A program made the position numbers and the translations under genes. A stretch of DNA of 64,000 nt from Rikenella microfusus (lineage in GTDB: Bacteria > Bacteroidota > Bacteroidia > Bacteroidales > VadinHA17). The notes below the pieces were generated by a model that worked only from the letters and a program-made list of their open reading frames with translations, was not told the DNA's origin and did not search any database. The number at the start of each line of letters is the position of its first letter. The first letter of the stretch is position 1. Below, one piece after another: positions 9,235 to 19,722 of this stretch. The stretch is from contig DYKN01000008.1 in assembly GCA_020722575.1 (NCBI GenBank), positions 1 to 64,000 of the forward strand, read 5' to 3'.

Positions 9235-9486
9235 ATGTCAGAATTTCCAAAATCAGACATTGCAAAGAGAGTTAAAGAGATTATTGTTGACAAGCTTGGG
9301 GTAGACGAATCAGAAGTAACTCCCGAGGCCAGCTTTACAAATGATCTTGGTGCTGATTCGCTCGACACTGTTGAGTTGATCATGGAATTCGAGAAAGAAT
9401 TCAACATTGGGATTCCCGACGATCAGGCCGAAACTATCAGCACTGTGGGTGAAGCCATCAAATACATTGAAGAGAATGCAAAATAG
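9235..9486 (+). CDS. acpP: Acyl carrier protein
   Basis: Carries growing acyl chains on a phosphopantetheine arm during fatty acid and lipid A synthesis. The 83-residue acidic protein has the attachment site [10 protein letters not shown] (Ser42) and the normal four-helix length. It heads the operon acpP-fabF-rnc. The upstream region is very AT-rich; I find no exact TAnnTTTG box at a good position. Confidence 0.97.
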   Translation: MSEFPKSDIAKRVKEIIVDKLGVDESEVTPEASFTNDLGADSLDTVELIMEFEKEFNIGIPDDQAETISTVGEAIKYIEENAK

Positions 9487-9509
9487 GTTTGCACTCTAAA
9501 ACATTTTCT

Positions 9510-10757
9510 ATGAAGAGAGTCGTAGTTACTGGTCTGGGAGCATTGACTCCGATAGGCAATACTTTGCCCGAATACTGGGAAGCCTTGAAGAACGGCATAA
9601 GCGGTTCCGATATGATTACCAGATTTAATACAGAAAAATTCAAGACAAAATTTGCCTGCGAGATCAAGAATTACGACTCTTCAAGGTATTTTGAAAGAAA
9701 GGAAGCAAACAAGCTGGATATTTATGCTCAATATGCGCTTATAGCGGTAGCTGAGGCCATTAAAGATTCGGGACTTGACGCTTTGAAACTGAACAAGGAG
9801 AGAGTAGGTGTTATATGGACTTCGGGTATTGGAGGGCTCAATACATTTTATGAATCGATAAAAAGCCATGTCCTCGGAGACGGAACGCCGCGTTTCAGCC
9901 CATATTTTATCCCGAAAATGATCAGCAATATTGCGGCAGGTCATATCTCAATAAAATATGGATTCATGGGGCCCAGCTTTTCGACTGTATCCGCTTGTGC
10001 TTCATCAACAAATGCAATTATTGATGCCATAAACTACATAAGGCTTGGTAAAGCTGATGTTTTCGTTGCCGGGGGTTCAGAGGCATCGATAAATGAAGCC
10101 GGTATTGGCGGTTTCAATTCAATGCAGGCAATATCAACCAATAATGAAGAATATAAAACTGCATCAAGACCTTTCGACAGGACAAGGGACGGATTTGTAA
10201 TGGGTGAAGGCGCTGGTGCCCTGATACTTGAAGAATATGAATTTGCAAGGGCAAGAGGCGCCAGAATATATGCTGAACTTGTCGGCACCGGAATGTCAGC
10301 AGACGCATACCATCTAACCGCCCCGCATCCCGAAGGACTGGGAGCAATACTCGTCATGAAAAATGCACTTGAGGATGCTGGAATGAAACCCGAAGATATT
10401 GACTATATTAATGTTCATGGAACAGCAACACCTCTTGGCGATATTGCTGAAGCAAAAGCAATAATTTCCGTCTTCGGGAAACATGCCTATAAACTGAATA
10501 TAAGCTCAACCAAATCAATGACCGGCCACCTTCTTGGTGCAGCCGGTGCTGTTGAGGCAATCGCTACAATCCTGGCTGTTGTAAATGATATCATCCCCCC
10601 AACAATAAACTTCAAAGAACCTGACCCCCAGATTGACCCGGGCCTTAACATAACACCCAATAAAGCACAATACAGAACTATAAGAGCTGCCTTAAGCAAT
10701 ACATTTGGATTCGGCGGCCAGAATGCTTCAATAATCGTAAAAAAAGCAGAGCTATAG
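9510..10757 (+). CDS. fabF: Beta-ketoacyl-ACP synthase II
   Basis: Condenses malonyl-ACP with acyl-ACP in fatty acid elongation. The 415-residue protein has the thiolase-fold catalytic triad Cys163 (SACASS), His303 (NVHGTATPLGD) and His340 (MTGHLLGAAGA). ATG 9510 (MKRVVVTGLGALTPIG) matches the usual family start; a TTG 21 bases upstream is less likely. It lies 23 bp after acpP, its physical partner, and its stop overlaps the rnc start codon by one base. Confidence 0.97.
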   Translation: MKRVVVTGLGALTPIGNTLPEYWEALKNGISGSDMITRFNTEKFKTKFACEIKNYDSSRYFERKEANKLDIYAQYALIAVAEAIKDSGLDALKLNKERVGVIWTSGIGGLNTFYESIKSHVLGDGTPRFSPYFIPKMISNIAAGHISIKYGFMGPSFSTVSACASSTNAIIDAINYIRLGKADVFVAGGSEASINEAGIGGFNSMQAISTNNEEYKTASRPFDRTRDGFVMGEGAGALILEEYEFARARGARIYAELVGTGMSADAYHLTAPHPEGLGAILVMKNALEDAGMKPEDIDYINVHGTATPLGDIAEAKAIISVFGKHAYKLNISSTKSMTGHLLGAAGAVEAIATILAVVNDIIPPTINFKEPDPQIDPGLNITPNKAQYRTIRAALSNTFGFGGQNASIIVKKAEL

Positions 10758-11491
10758 TGCCTCTTTTTTCCAGACGAAAAAACGGTACACTTATTCTCAA
10801 TAAGAAGAAATTTAAAACACTCATAAGGAAAATCCTCGGAGTGAACCCGGGAAATATTCTCTTTTATGAAATGGCACTTATCCACCGCTCCGCATCAATC
10901 ACCCTCTCCGACGGAACCAGAATAAATAACGAACGACTTGAATTCCTCGGAGATGCAATAATTAACAGTTTACTATCAGACTGGCTCTTTGAGACCTTCC
11001 CATCTGCCAACGAAGGATCACTTACTAAAGTAAGATCAAAATTGGTCAGCAGAGAATTCCTTAATGACCTTGCTGTAAGAATGGGTATTGACAATATTCT
11101 GATTTCCAACCTTCCCCCTTCAAACCACAAAAGAAACCTCCTAGGAAACGCCATAGAAGCTCTCATTGGTGCAATATTTCTTGACAAAGGCTACAAAAAA
11201 ACAAAGAGAATCTTTATAAAACAAATAATCAAGAAATATATCAACATCGACGAAATTATAAGTACAGACAGCGACTATAAAAGCCTTATATACGAATGGG
11301 TACAAAAACATAAACTGAATATATCATTTATTACCGAAGAAATAACCGGAACAGATGATAAACAGCAAGGCTTTACCTCAACAGTGCTGATAGATGACAT
11401 AAAATACGGCCACGGCAATGGAAAATCAAAAAAAGAAGCAGAACAGGTCGCTGCTTCAGAAGCCTGGTTAAAACTTAAAGAATTACCCTGA
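10757..11491 (+). CDS. rnc: Ribonuclease III
   Basis: Cleaves double-stranded RNA, including rRNA precursors. The 244-residue protein has the RNase III signature ERLEFLGDAI, a second acidic motif in GNAIEALIGAIFLDKGY, and a C-terminal double-stranded RNA-binding domain (about 170-242) ending in the KEAEQVAASEAWLKL helix. The start is GTG at 10757, overlapping the fabF stop by one base, so translation is probably coupled. The acpP-fabF-rnc order is a common Bacteroidota arrangement. Confidence 0.95.
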   Translation: MPLFSRRKNGTLILNKKKFKTLIRKILGVNPGNILFYEMALIHRSASITLSDGTRINNERLEFLGDAIINSLLSDWLFETFPSANEGSLTKVRSKLVSREFLNDLAVRMGIDNILISNLPPSNHKRNLLGNAIEALIGAIFLDKGYKKTKRIFIKQIIKKYINIDEIISTDSDYKSLIYEWVQKHKLNISFITEEITGTDDKQQGFTSTVLIDDIKYGHGNGKSKKEAEQVAASEAWLKLKELP

Positions 11492-11543
11492 TTGGCATTA
11501 AATTATTTTTTATATCTTTATTTCTTGTTTTTCATTTTAAACA

Positions 11544-11981
11544 ATGACGACCAAAAAGGGACCACGAAAGGTCAAACTCGAAATCAGGGAACCTGACGAT
11601 AATATATTCCTGCTGGGAATCGTATCACATGAACCAATTTATAAACTCGCAATCTCCCTTAACAAAAGACTCAAACTATCCCTTAAAAGCATTGATCCTT
11701 TGAAAATTCCAGATAGTAAAGAAAATTCAAAAACAAACTTCACCAGATTCGCCGACTCAACCCAAACTCCTGATATCAGTTATTACCTTGTCTCAAATAA
11801 ATCAAATGGTAAAATATTTCTTAAAAAATTCAGCCGGATAGATTATTTCTTCACTGTTTTTTTTTCTTTCAACTGGCATGACCTGGATCAACTAATTGAA
11901 GAAATCAGAAATACCGATGGAATAATTGCCCTTTTCCCCCTTAAAAGCAACGAAATAAATTGTGATATTTTCCGATCATAA
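11544..11981 (+). CDS. IPExxxVDY-family protein
   Basis: A 145-residue soluble protein of unknown function. The segments EPDDNIFLLGIVSHEPIYKLA, YYLVSNKSNGK and SRIDYFF match the general plan of the IPExxxVDY family, which in Bacteroidota usually sits after rnc. Here the naming motif is degenerate, reading FSRIDYF. The assignment rests on position plus these segments. No membrane segment or signal peptide is seen. It overlaps the open frame of the next gene but not its likely start. Confidence 0.6.
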   Translation: MTTKKGPRKVKLEIREPDDNIFLLGIVSHEPIYKLAISLNKRLKLSLKSIDPLKIPDSKENSKTNFTRFADSTQTPDISYYLVSNKSNGKIFLKKFSRIDYFFTVFFSFNWHDLDQLIEEIRNTDGIIALFPLKSNEINCDIFRS

Positions 11982-11994
11982 AAAATCTCTTACT

Positions 11995-12483
11995 ATGGAA
12001 CAACTATACCTTAACCTCGCCGAACATGAATTCTCGAAAGGAAGAAAAATTCTCCTCTGGATATTCTGCACTTTCTTTTTACTCGTTGGAATTGGAATAA
12101 TTTATATGAATATTATTCAACATCAGATTAAAATTCATATCTCTTTCTCCATAGTGCCTTTTGGTATAGCAATATTTACCGGAATAATAGCGTATCTCTC
12201 AACGGTCAAAAGAGAAAATCATTATTTTCTCGTGAATGATGAAAAAATTGAGTACCGGTATGGATTATTAAAACCCATAAAACGAACCTTCAAATGGGAA
12301 AATTTAAAAGAAGTTCATCTTGCCCATAAACAAAAAAAATTCAGACTGGTATACAACGAAAAAAATAAACCACTGATAAATATAACATGGCTCGAGAAGA
12401 AAAAATCATATCTGATAATTAGACACATTTATTTTTATGCTCGGGCAAAAAATATTACCGTAAAAAAATTCAATTACCTGTAG
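11995..12483 (+). CDS. Small membrane protein with PH-like tail, unknown function
   Basis: A 162-residue protein with two transmembrane helices (about 17-39 and 48-70 from the ATG at 11995) followed by a soluble beta-rich stretch of about 90 residues. That stretch (NDEKIEYRYGLLKPIKRTFKWENLKEVHL...) resembles bacterial PH-type domains found behind paired helices. I do not recognise a function. The start MEQLYLN was preferred to an ATG 33 bases upstream that overlaps the preceding gene. It is the last gene before a terminator at 12537. Confidence 0.55.
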   Translation: MEQLYLNLAEHEFSKGRKILLWIFCTFFLLVGIGIIYMNIIQHQIKIHISFSIVPFGIAIFTGIIAYLSTVKRENHYFLVNDEKIEYRYGLLKPIKRTFKWENLKEVHLAHKQKKFRLVYNEKNKPLINITWLEKKKSYLIIRHIYFYARAKNITVKKFNYL

Positions 12484-12536
12484 ACTCCTGATTTATTTAA
12501 TTTTAAACTGGCAACATACATATTATAAAAACGAAA

Positions 12537-12563
12537 GAGCCGCCTGGCAGCGGCTCATTTCTT
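12537..12563 (+). terminator. Terminator-like hairpin after the acpP-fabF-rnc unit
   Basis: GAGCCGC (12537-12543) and GCGGCTC (12550-12556) form a perfect 7-bp stem with a 6-base loop, followed by ATTTCTT. It is a moderate intrinsic terminator for the upstream operon. Confidence 0.6.
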
Positions 12564-12564
12564 G

Positions 12565-12780
12565 ATAACCCTAAAACTAACCTAACCTATGAAAAAAACA
12601 TCTGCTTATGTATATTCAAATATTGTGCCAAATGCATTGCAAAGATAAGAATAATTTTTAATACAAAAAATTTTTTACTTCAATAAGACAAAATTTAACA
12701 AAATTTTAATAATAATTAGGTTCTTTTAACAGATTTTAATCAGTTCTCTATCCTATCCTATGGAAAAACCTGATTCGATT
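12565..12780. other. Intergenic region with ACTAACC motif
   Basis: Just after the terminator hairpin stands AACCCTAAAACTAACCTAACC (12568-12588), followed directly by a 19-codon open frame starting MKKTSAY (12589-12648), which I do not call as a gene. A related C/T-pattern motif in opposite orientation lies at 15131-15150. The rest, to 12780, is AT-rich with several TTTAACA-like words. Confidence 0.35.
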
Positions 12781-12806
12781 TGTTAAAGAATGTTAAATAA
12801 TGTTAA
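12781..12806 (+). promoter_or_regulatory. Three TGTTAA direct repeats upstream of the two-component pair
   Basis: TGTTAA occurs at 12781, 12791 and 12801, spaced exactly 10 bases apart, one helical turn. It lies 20 bases before the -7 box of the kinase gene. Direct repeats on one face of the helix are typical binding sites of OmpR-family regulators, so autoregulation by the encoded response regulator is a reasonable inference. Confidence 0.5.
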
Positions 12807-12825
12807 CCTTATGAATATAACATCC

Positions 12826-12833
12826 TACTTTTG
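12826..12833 (+). promoter_or_regulatory. -7 promoter box of the kinase/regulator operon
   Basis: TACTTTTG matches TAnnTTTG exactly. It ends only 5 bases before the ATG at 12839, so the message would be almost leaderless. No TTTG is found at the -33 spacing, so an activator may be needed. Confidence 0.5.
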
Positions 12834-12838
12834 TAATA

Positions 12839-14395
12839 ATGAAAAAAATTTATATCCTGCTTCTAGCTCTATTTTTCCTGGCCACTATCTCAGGCCTTAC
12901 AATTATCCAGCTTTACTGGATCAGAAATGCAATTTCGGTCACTGACCTACAATTCAGATACCAGGTTAATAAAGTACTTGAAAATGTTGTCCAGAGTCTG
13001 GAAGAAAAAGAAATGTTAGGCAAAATAATTTCAGAAATTGATACATCAGGAAAAAATTCAATAAAGACTATCCTTACCCTTCCTGAAAAGTCAGGGGTTG
13101 AAAACCTCAATAAAGTTGATGCTGACGGGAAGTTTGAGATTTACGGTGTAGCTGGGACTACAAATCCTGTTATTATTACCAGAAAAGATCAACAAATTAT
13201 TATTACTTCTGAGTATGAAAGTCTAACCGGAACTGATGATACAATTGATTATATATCCGGCAATTCAGGTTCCGACTTCAGGAAAAGGATAATCAATAAA
13301 ATTGTCTCCCTTGAAAATATAATGAAGAAGATGCTCAGTAATCCACCCGATATAAGAGAAAGAATAAACACCTCAAATCTTATATCCCTCCTTGATGAAG
13401 CACTTTTTCTTTCGGGAATACCACTTAAATACGAAGTTGCAATAACGTCAGGCCGATATGGCATTGTATGGAAAACTACCGGTTACCACGACTCTTCAGG
13501 AACAAACAGATTTATGCGACAGCTCTTCCCGAATGACCCTGTTCCGAGCCAGAACCAGATTATCCTGTATTTCCCTCATGAAAAGCAATATAAGTTCGAA
13601 AAAATAAAACTACTTGGGCTGCTTTCTATTTTTTTCACCGCCCTGCTTATACTTCTGGCTACAGGTACATTCATTGTTATTTTCCGACAGAAAAAACTTT
13701 CAGAAATTAAAAACGATTTTATTCATAACATGACACATGAGCTAAAAACGCCTATTTCTACAATTTCTCTGGCAGCACAAATGCTGGCCGACAAAACTAT
13801 TTCCAGTAATCTTAAAAATATTGACAACCTCGCAGGTATAGTAGCCGATGAAAGCCTTCGTTTAAAATACCAGGTGGAAAAAGTGCTACAAACAGCCATC
13901 TTCGAAAAATCACGGCTTAAACTAAACCTTGTCGAAACCGACATGCATTCACTCATAAATAAAGCTATTGAAAGTTTCTCGCTTCAAATAAAAGCAGCCA
14001 ACGGAACAATCAAAAAAGATTTTCAGGCAAAAGACCCTGTTATTATGGCTGATGAAGCCCATATGCTTAATGCAGTCTCCAATCTGATTGATAATGCTAT
14101 AAAATATTCGAAAGAGAAAATTGAAATAACAATTTCCACAAGAATTATTAAAAAGAATCTTCATATTTCTGTTGAAGACATAGGTATCGGAATCGAACGA
14201 CAGGATCTTAAACGTATTTTCGAAAAATTTTATCGCGTACCAACAGGCAATCTTCATAATGTAAAAGGATTCGGTCTTGGATTAAGTTATGTCAAAAAGG
14301 TAGCCGAAGACCATAATGGATCTGTAAAAGCCGAAAGTCAGCCGGGAAAAGGGTCAAGATTCACGATTATAATCCCTAAAAATAAAATATCATGA
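12839..14395 (+). CDS. rprX: Sensor histidine kinase (RprX-like)
   Basis: An inner-membrane sensor that autophosphorylates and passes phosphate to the regulator encoded next. The 518-residue protein has a first transmembrane helix at about 5-28, a periplasmic sensor of about 225 residues, a second helix at about 258-283, a HisKA domain with phospho-acceptor His300 (THELKTP) and a HATPase domain with the N-box [11 protein letters not shown]1 box DIGIGIE and GFGLGLSYV. The family name comes from the Bacteroides fragilis RprXY pair; the signal sensed is not visible. The stop overlaps the next start by 4 bases (ATGA), indicating translational coupling. Confidence 0.85.
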   Translation: MKKIYILLLALFFLATISGLTIIQLYWIRNAISVTDLQFRYQVNKVLENVVQSLEEKEMLGKIISEIDTSGKNSIKTILTLPEKSGVENLNKVDADGKFEIYGVAGTTNPVIITRKDQQIIITSEYESLTGTDDTIDYISGNSGSDFRKRIINKIVSLENIMKKMLSNPPDIRERINTSNLISLLDEALFLSGIPLKYEVAITSGRYGIVWKTTGYHDSSGTNRFMRQLFPNDPVPSQNQIILYFPHEKQYKFEKIKLLGLLSIFFTALLILLATGTFIVIFRQKKLSEIKNDFIHNMTHELKTPISTISLAAQMLADKTISSNLKNIDNLAGIVADESLRLKYQVEKVLQTAIFEKSRLKLNLVETDMHSLINKAIESFSLQIKAANGTIKKDFQAKDPVIMADEAHMLNAVSNLIDNAIKYSKEKIEITISTRIIKKNLHISVEDIGIGIERQDLKRIFEKFYRVPTGNLHNVKGFGLGLSYVKKVAEDHNGSVKAESQPGKGSRFTIIIPKNKIS

Positions 14396-15078
14396 AAACC
14401 AGAAAAATTCTATTAGCTGAGGACGACAGAAACCTCGGGATATTGTTGAAAAATTACCTGGAGATGAAAAATTTTGAAACCATACTATGTTCCAATGGCA
14501 AAGAAGCTCTTGACAAATTTTTAAAAGAGAGCTTTGATCTTTGTATTCTGGATATAATGATGCCTGAAATGGATGGTATAACCCTTGCCCGTGAAATTCG
14601 AAAAATAAGAGATGACATCCCTTTCATTTATCTAACTGCTAAAAACCTCAAAGAAGATGTAATTGAAGGTTTTAAATCGGGTGCTGATGACTATATAACC
14701 AAACCCTTTCTTATGGATGAACTCCTATACAGAATAGAAGCTATCCTAAGAAGATCTTCCGGGAAGAAAGAAATTGTAAAACAGGAATTTTATCAGATTG
14801 GAGAATTTACTTTCGATACAGTGAAACAGATACTCACTTTCCGCGACCAATCGATTAAACTTACAACAAAAGAAACAGAACTTCTTGAACTCCTATGCCG
14901 CCACAAGAATGAAGTACTTGAAAGAAATTTTGCACTTAAAACGATCTGGAATGATGATAACTATTTTAATGCCAGAAGTATGGATGTTTATATAACTAAA
15001 TTACGGAAGTATCTTAAACAGGATCCCTCGGTAAAAATTCTTAATGTACACGGCAAAGGATATAAACTTCTTGTATAA
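14392..15078 (+). CDS. rprY: OmpR-family response regulator (RprY-like)
   Basis: A DNA-binding regulator controlled by the upstream kinase. The 228-residue protein has a receiver domain (1-120) with the acidic pocket AEDD, phospho-acceptor Asp54 ([10 protein letters not shown]), Thr82 and Lys104 (TKPF), then a winged-helix DNA-binding domain ending in [13 protein letters not shown] and [10 protein letters not shown]. All key residues are present. Possible targets include the TGTTAA repeats in front of the operon. Confidence 0.9.
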   Translation: MKTRKILLAEDDRNLGILLKNYLEMKNFETILCSNGKEALDKFLKESFDLCILDIMMPEMDGITLAREIRKIRDDIPFIYLTAKNLKEDVIEGFKSGADDYITKPFLMDELLYRIEAILRRSSGKKEIVKQEFYQIGEFTFDTVKQILTFRDQSIKLTTKETELLELLCRHKNEVLERNFALKTIWNDDNYFNARSMDVYITKLRKYLKQDPSVKILNVHGKGYKLLV

Positions 15079-15083
15079 AAATC

Positions 15084-15126
15084 ACCCCGGAGGATAAAAT
15101 TGATTCACTCCGGGGTAAAATATTAA
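15084..15126. terminator. Hairpin between converging rprY and lepA
   Basis: ACCCCGGAG (15084-15092) and CTCCGGGGT (15108-15116) form a 9-bp perfect stem with a 15-base loop. The flanks are AAAATATT on the plus side and GATTTTTATA on the minus side, so it could end transcripts from both directions. The motif at 15131-15150 (GTCAGGTTAGTGGGTTAGTT) lies just beyond. Confidence 0.5.
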
Positions 15127-15260
15127 ATTGGTCAGGTTAGTGGGTTAGTTATAATCTCTTTAAATAAGATCAGAAAAAACGAATGCCAAAATAATCAATA
15201 TTTTCAATTTCCAAAACTTTTTTCAAAATTCTTCTCAAGAAATTTGAAGTTCCTTTGATT

Positions 15261-17048
15261 TCAATCCAGTTTCAATACAGCCAGAAAAGCCTGCTGAGGC
15301 ACCTGAACGTTTCCTATCTGCCGCATGCGTTTCTTCCCTCGTTTCTGTTTCTCAAGCAGCTTCCTCTTCCTGGTTATGTCGCCTCCATAGCATTTGGCTG
15401 TTACATCTTTCCTTACGGCTTTCACTGTTTCACGTGCTATAATTTTTGCACCTATTGCAGCCTGAATAGCAATTTCAAACTGCTGTCGTGGAATTAGTTC
15501 CTTCAATTTCTGGCAAATTTTTCTTCCAAATTCATAAGCGTGACTTCGGTGAGTAAGGGTTGAAAGGGCATCAACCATTTCTCCATTAAGCAGGATATCA
15601 AGTCTTACAAGGTCTGATTCTCTGTATGAAGTATAATAATAATCAAAAGAGGCATATCCGCGTGAAATACTTTTAAGTCTGTCGTAAAAATCAAAGACAA
15701 TTTCAGCAAGAGGCATTTCAGAAGTTAGCTCAACTCTATCGCGAGTAAGATAAACCTGATTTTTAATAGTACCTCGCTTATCAATACATAGTTTCATTAT
15801 TGGCCCTACAAACTCAGACTTTGTAATTATCTGTGCGATAATATATGGTTCTTCAATCCTTTCAATTGAAGTAACAGGTGGCAACCCTGATGGATTGTGA
15901 ACATCGATAACCTCTCCCTTTTTTGTAAAAACCTTATAGGAAACATTCGGAACTGTTGTGATAACATCCATGTCAAATTCCCTATCAAGTCTTTCCTGGA
16001 CAATTTCCATATGAAGAAGCCCCAGGAAGCCGCATCTGAATCCAAATCCCAGTGCAGCAGATGATTCCGGTTCAAAAGAAAGGGATGCATCATTAAGTCG
16101 GAGTTTCTCGATTGACGACTTAAGGTCTTCATAATCATCTGCATCAACTGGATATACGCCTGCAAATACCATCGGCTTCACTTCTTCAAACCCTGATATT
16201 GCAGACGAACAAGGTCTTTCAACATGAGTAATGGTATCGCCCACCCTGACTTCTGAAGAATCTTTAATACCTGAGATAATATATCCAACATCACCTGCTC
16301 CCATATAATCACGTGGAACAAGCCGCAATTTCAGGACCCCAATCTCATCAGCCTCATACTCTCTGCCTGTATTGAAGAATTTCACATGGTCGCCTTTTCT
16401 TATAGAACCATTAACGATACGGTAATATGCAATTATTCCCCTGAAAGGATTAAAGACCGAATCAAATATCAGTGCCTGTAAAGGTGCATCAGGGTCGCCT
16501 GAAGGTGGTGGTATTTTTTTAACTATATCGTGAAGTATTCTTTCAACTCCCATACCTGTTCTGGCACTGGCTTCTATTATATCATCCCTCTTGCAACCCA
16601 GAAGATCAATAATCTGATCCTTTACTTCTTCTCCCATGGCATTGGGCATATCCATTTTGTTCAAAACAGGGATTATTTCGAGATTATGGTCAACAGCCAG
16701 ATAAAGGTTAGAAATTGTCTGGGCCTGAATACCCTGTGTGGCATCAATAACCAGCAATGCCCCTTCACATGCCGAGATTGCCCTTGAAACCTCGTATGAA
16801 AAATCAACATGCCCCGGAGTATCAATAAGGTTCAGAATATATTTCTCACCTTCAAAAAAATACTCCATTTGTATAGCATGACTTTTAATTGTTATTCCCC
16901 GCTCCTTCTCAAGTTCCATGTTGTCGAGAACCTGGTCGTGCAATTCCCGGTCAGAAAGTGTATTGGTTTTTTCAAGAAGCCTATCGGCCAGAGTACTCTT
17001 ACCATGGTCAATATGTGCAATAATACAGAAGTTCCTGATATTTTTCAT
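15261..17048 (-). CDS. lepA: Elongation factor 4 (LepA)
   Basis: A ribosome-associated GTPase that back-translocates or rescues stalled ribosomes. The 595-residue protein has the P-loop AHIDHGKST, the effector segment [10 protein letters not shown], the DTPGHVDF switch, NKMD, and the LepA-specific C-terminal end, here [24 protein letters not shown]. Length is normal (E. coli 599). ATG 17048 ([16 protein letters not shown]) was preferred to an upstream TTG. Confidence 0.97.
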   Translation of the reverse strand: MKNIRNFCIIAHIDHGKSTLADRLLEKTNTLSDRELHDQVLDNMELEKERGITIKSHAIQMEYFFEGEKYILNLIDTPGHVDFSYEVSRAISACEGALLVIDATQGIQAQTISNLYLAVDHNLEIIPVLNKMDMPNAMGEEVKDQIIDLLGCKRDDIIEASARTGMGVERILHDIVKKIPPPSGDPDAPLQALIFDSVFNPFRGIIAYYRIVNGSIRKGDHVKFFNTGREYEADEIGVLKLRLVPRDYMGAGDVGYIISGIKDSSEVRVGDTITHVERPCSSAISGFEEVKPMVFAGVYPVDADDYEDLKSSIEKLRLNDASLSFEPESSAALGFGFRCGFLGLLHMEIVQERLDREFDMDVITTVPNVSYKVFTKKGEVIDVHNPSGLPPVTSIERIEEPYIIAQIITKSEFVGPIMKLCIDKRGTIKNQVYLTRDRVELTSEMPLAEIVFDFYDRLKSISRGYASFDYYYTSYRESDLVRLDILLNGEMVDALSTLTHRSHAYEFGRKICQKLKELIPRQQFEIAIQAAIGAKIIARETVKAVRKDVTAKCYGGDITRKRKLLEKQKRGKKRMRQIGNVQVPQQAFLAVLKLD

Positions 17049-17100
17049 TCCCGGCAAACCCTTTTTCCTATCTGCAAATATAGTAATTAATAGTATCCTG

Positions 17101-17139
17101 AAAAAAGAACGGCTCTTAACCTATCGTTTAAGAGCCGTT
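17101..17139 (-). terminator. Intrinsic terminator of groES-groEL
   Basis: AACGGCTCTTAA (17108-17119) and TTAAGAGCCGTT (17128-17139) form a 12-bp perfect stem with an 8-base loop. Read on the minus strand the stem is followed by CTTTTTTC. It lies 34 bases after the groEL stop. Confidence 0.9.
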
Positions 17140-17172
17140 GAAGTTTATTTATGGCAACTTTATAGCCTGATA

Positions 17173-18828
<1,656 letters not shown>

Positions 18829-18840
18829 TTAAATTGATTA

Positions 18841-19119
18841 TTACTTAATAAAAAGAATATCAGATTGAGACAGCAGAAGATATTCCTCACCGTCAATAGT
18901 CAGCTCCTGACCTGCATATTTGCCATAAAGAACAACATCTCCCTTCTTAACTTCCATCTCTTCATCTTTCTTGGGAGCTCCTACCATTATAACTGTACCC
19001 TGACGTGGTTTTTCTTTTGCAGAATCGGGTATAATAATCCCGCTTGCAGTCTTGTCTTCAGCTTCATGTGGCTTTACGAGAACTTTCCCTGCCAAAACTT
19101 TTCCTTTTATTTCTTTCAT
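18841..19119 (-). CDS. groES: Co-chaperonin GroES
   Basis: Caps the GroEL cage. The 92-residue protein from ATG 19119 (MKEIKGKVLAGKVLVKP) has the mobile loop EDKTASGIIIPDSA and the normal length. An in-frame start 39 bases upstream would put the start almost at the inferred transcription start, so it was rejected. No CIRCE element (TTAGCACTC inverted repeat) is seen upstream. Instead a -24/-12 type promoter stands at 19166-19181. Confidence 0.95.
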   Translation of the reverse strand: MKEIKGKVLAGKVLVKPHEAEDKTASGIIIPDSAKEKPRQGTVIMVGAPKKDEEMEVKKGDVVLYGKYAGQELTIDGEEYLLLSQSDILFIK

Positions 19120-19165
19120 GTTATTGATGTTTTTAGGTTCAACATTAAATTGCTGCACCTATTCT

Positions 19166-19181
19166 GCATATTTTGTGCCAA
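19166..19181 (-). promoter_or_regulatory. Sigma-54 type (-24/-12) promoter of groES-groEL
   Basis: On the minus strand the sequence TTGGCAC-AAAATA-TGCA has the invariant GG (19178-19179) and GC (19166-19167) separated by exactly 10 bases, as required by sigma-54. Transcription would start near 19154, about 35 bases before the groES ATG. A sigma-54 activator gene lies in the same neighbourhood (21266-22507). Confidence 0.6.
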
Positions 19182-19282
19182 CCCCTGAATAATGCCATTT
19201 TGTATTTAGATGACATAATCAAAATTTATTTAAGGTGTCAGCTTTTTATTATGCAAAATCTAATTAATTGATAATCTGCATC

Positions 19283-19326
19283 TTAATTAAAAACAAAAAA
19301 ATGTCAGTTCCTGACAAACTGACATT
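19283..19326 (-). terminator. Intrinsic terminator after secG
   Basis: AATGTCAGTT (19300-19309) and AACTGACATT (19317-19326) form a perfect 10-bp stem with a 7-base loop. On the minus strand the stem is followed by TTTTTGTTTTTAATT. It separates the secG operon from the groES promoter. Confidence 0.85.
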
Positions 19327-19355
19327 AAGAATTTTAAAGTTATTTATTAATTTAA

Positions 19356-19715
19356 TCATTTATTCTTTTGATCTGGCTGTGGATTTTCTGCAGAAGGGGG
19401 AACAGCCGATGGTAATGTCGGAATTGCATTTGGATCTATTGCATTCTGAATCTGGGTTTCAAGCCTTGATTTCTTTTCTTCACCACCTCTGGGAATAGCT
19501 GCGGTTGCAAGAAGTGAAAGGATAAAAATTGAGACAGCGATTGTCCATGTTGATTTTTCAAGAAAATCGGCAGTTTTCCTTACGCCCATAGCCTGCCCTG
19601 CCGATGTAAAATTGGCAGCCAGACCACCTCCCTTTGAGCTCTGAACCAGCACAATCATTATCTGAAGTACACAGGCAATGATTATCAGTACCGAAATAAA
19701 AATATAAATTCCCAT
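19356..19715 (-). CDS. secG: Preprotein translocase subunit SecG
   Basis: Accessory membrane subunit of the SecYEG channel. The 119-residue protein has two transmembrane helices (about 3-24 and 55-74) linked by the conserved VQSSKGGGLAANFTSAGQAMGVRK segment, then a Pro-rich hydrophilic tail common in Bacteroidota SecG. It lies 7 bp after the TPR gene, so it belongs to the activator-lptE-TPR-secG operon. Confidence 0.92.
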   Translation of the reverse strand: MGIYIFISVLIIIACVLQIMIVLVQSSKGGGLAANFTSAGQAMGVRKTADFLEKSTWTIAVSIFILSLLATAAIPRGGEEKKSRLETQIQNAIDPNAIPTLPSAVPPSAENPQPDQKNK

Positions 19716-19722
19716 CTTATAA

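Noticed and set aside
12616..12630. Sigma-54 type site on the minus strand in the spacer before the kinase gene
   Set aside because: TGGCAC-AATAT-TTGA also lacks the -12 GC, and no minus-strand gene lies downstream.
12589..12648. A 19-codon open frame starting MKKTSAY
   Set aside because: It is too short to support and has no further evidence; it is described with the surrounding motif instead.
18835..19260. CIRCE heat-shock operator before groES
   Set aside because: No TTAGCACTC-type inverted repeat is present in this interval; only the -24/-12 promoter is found.
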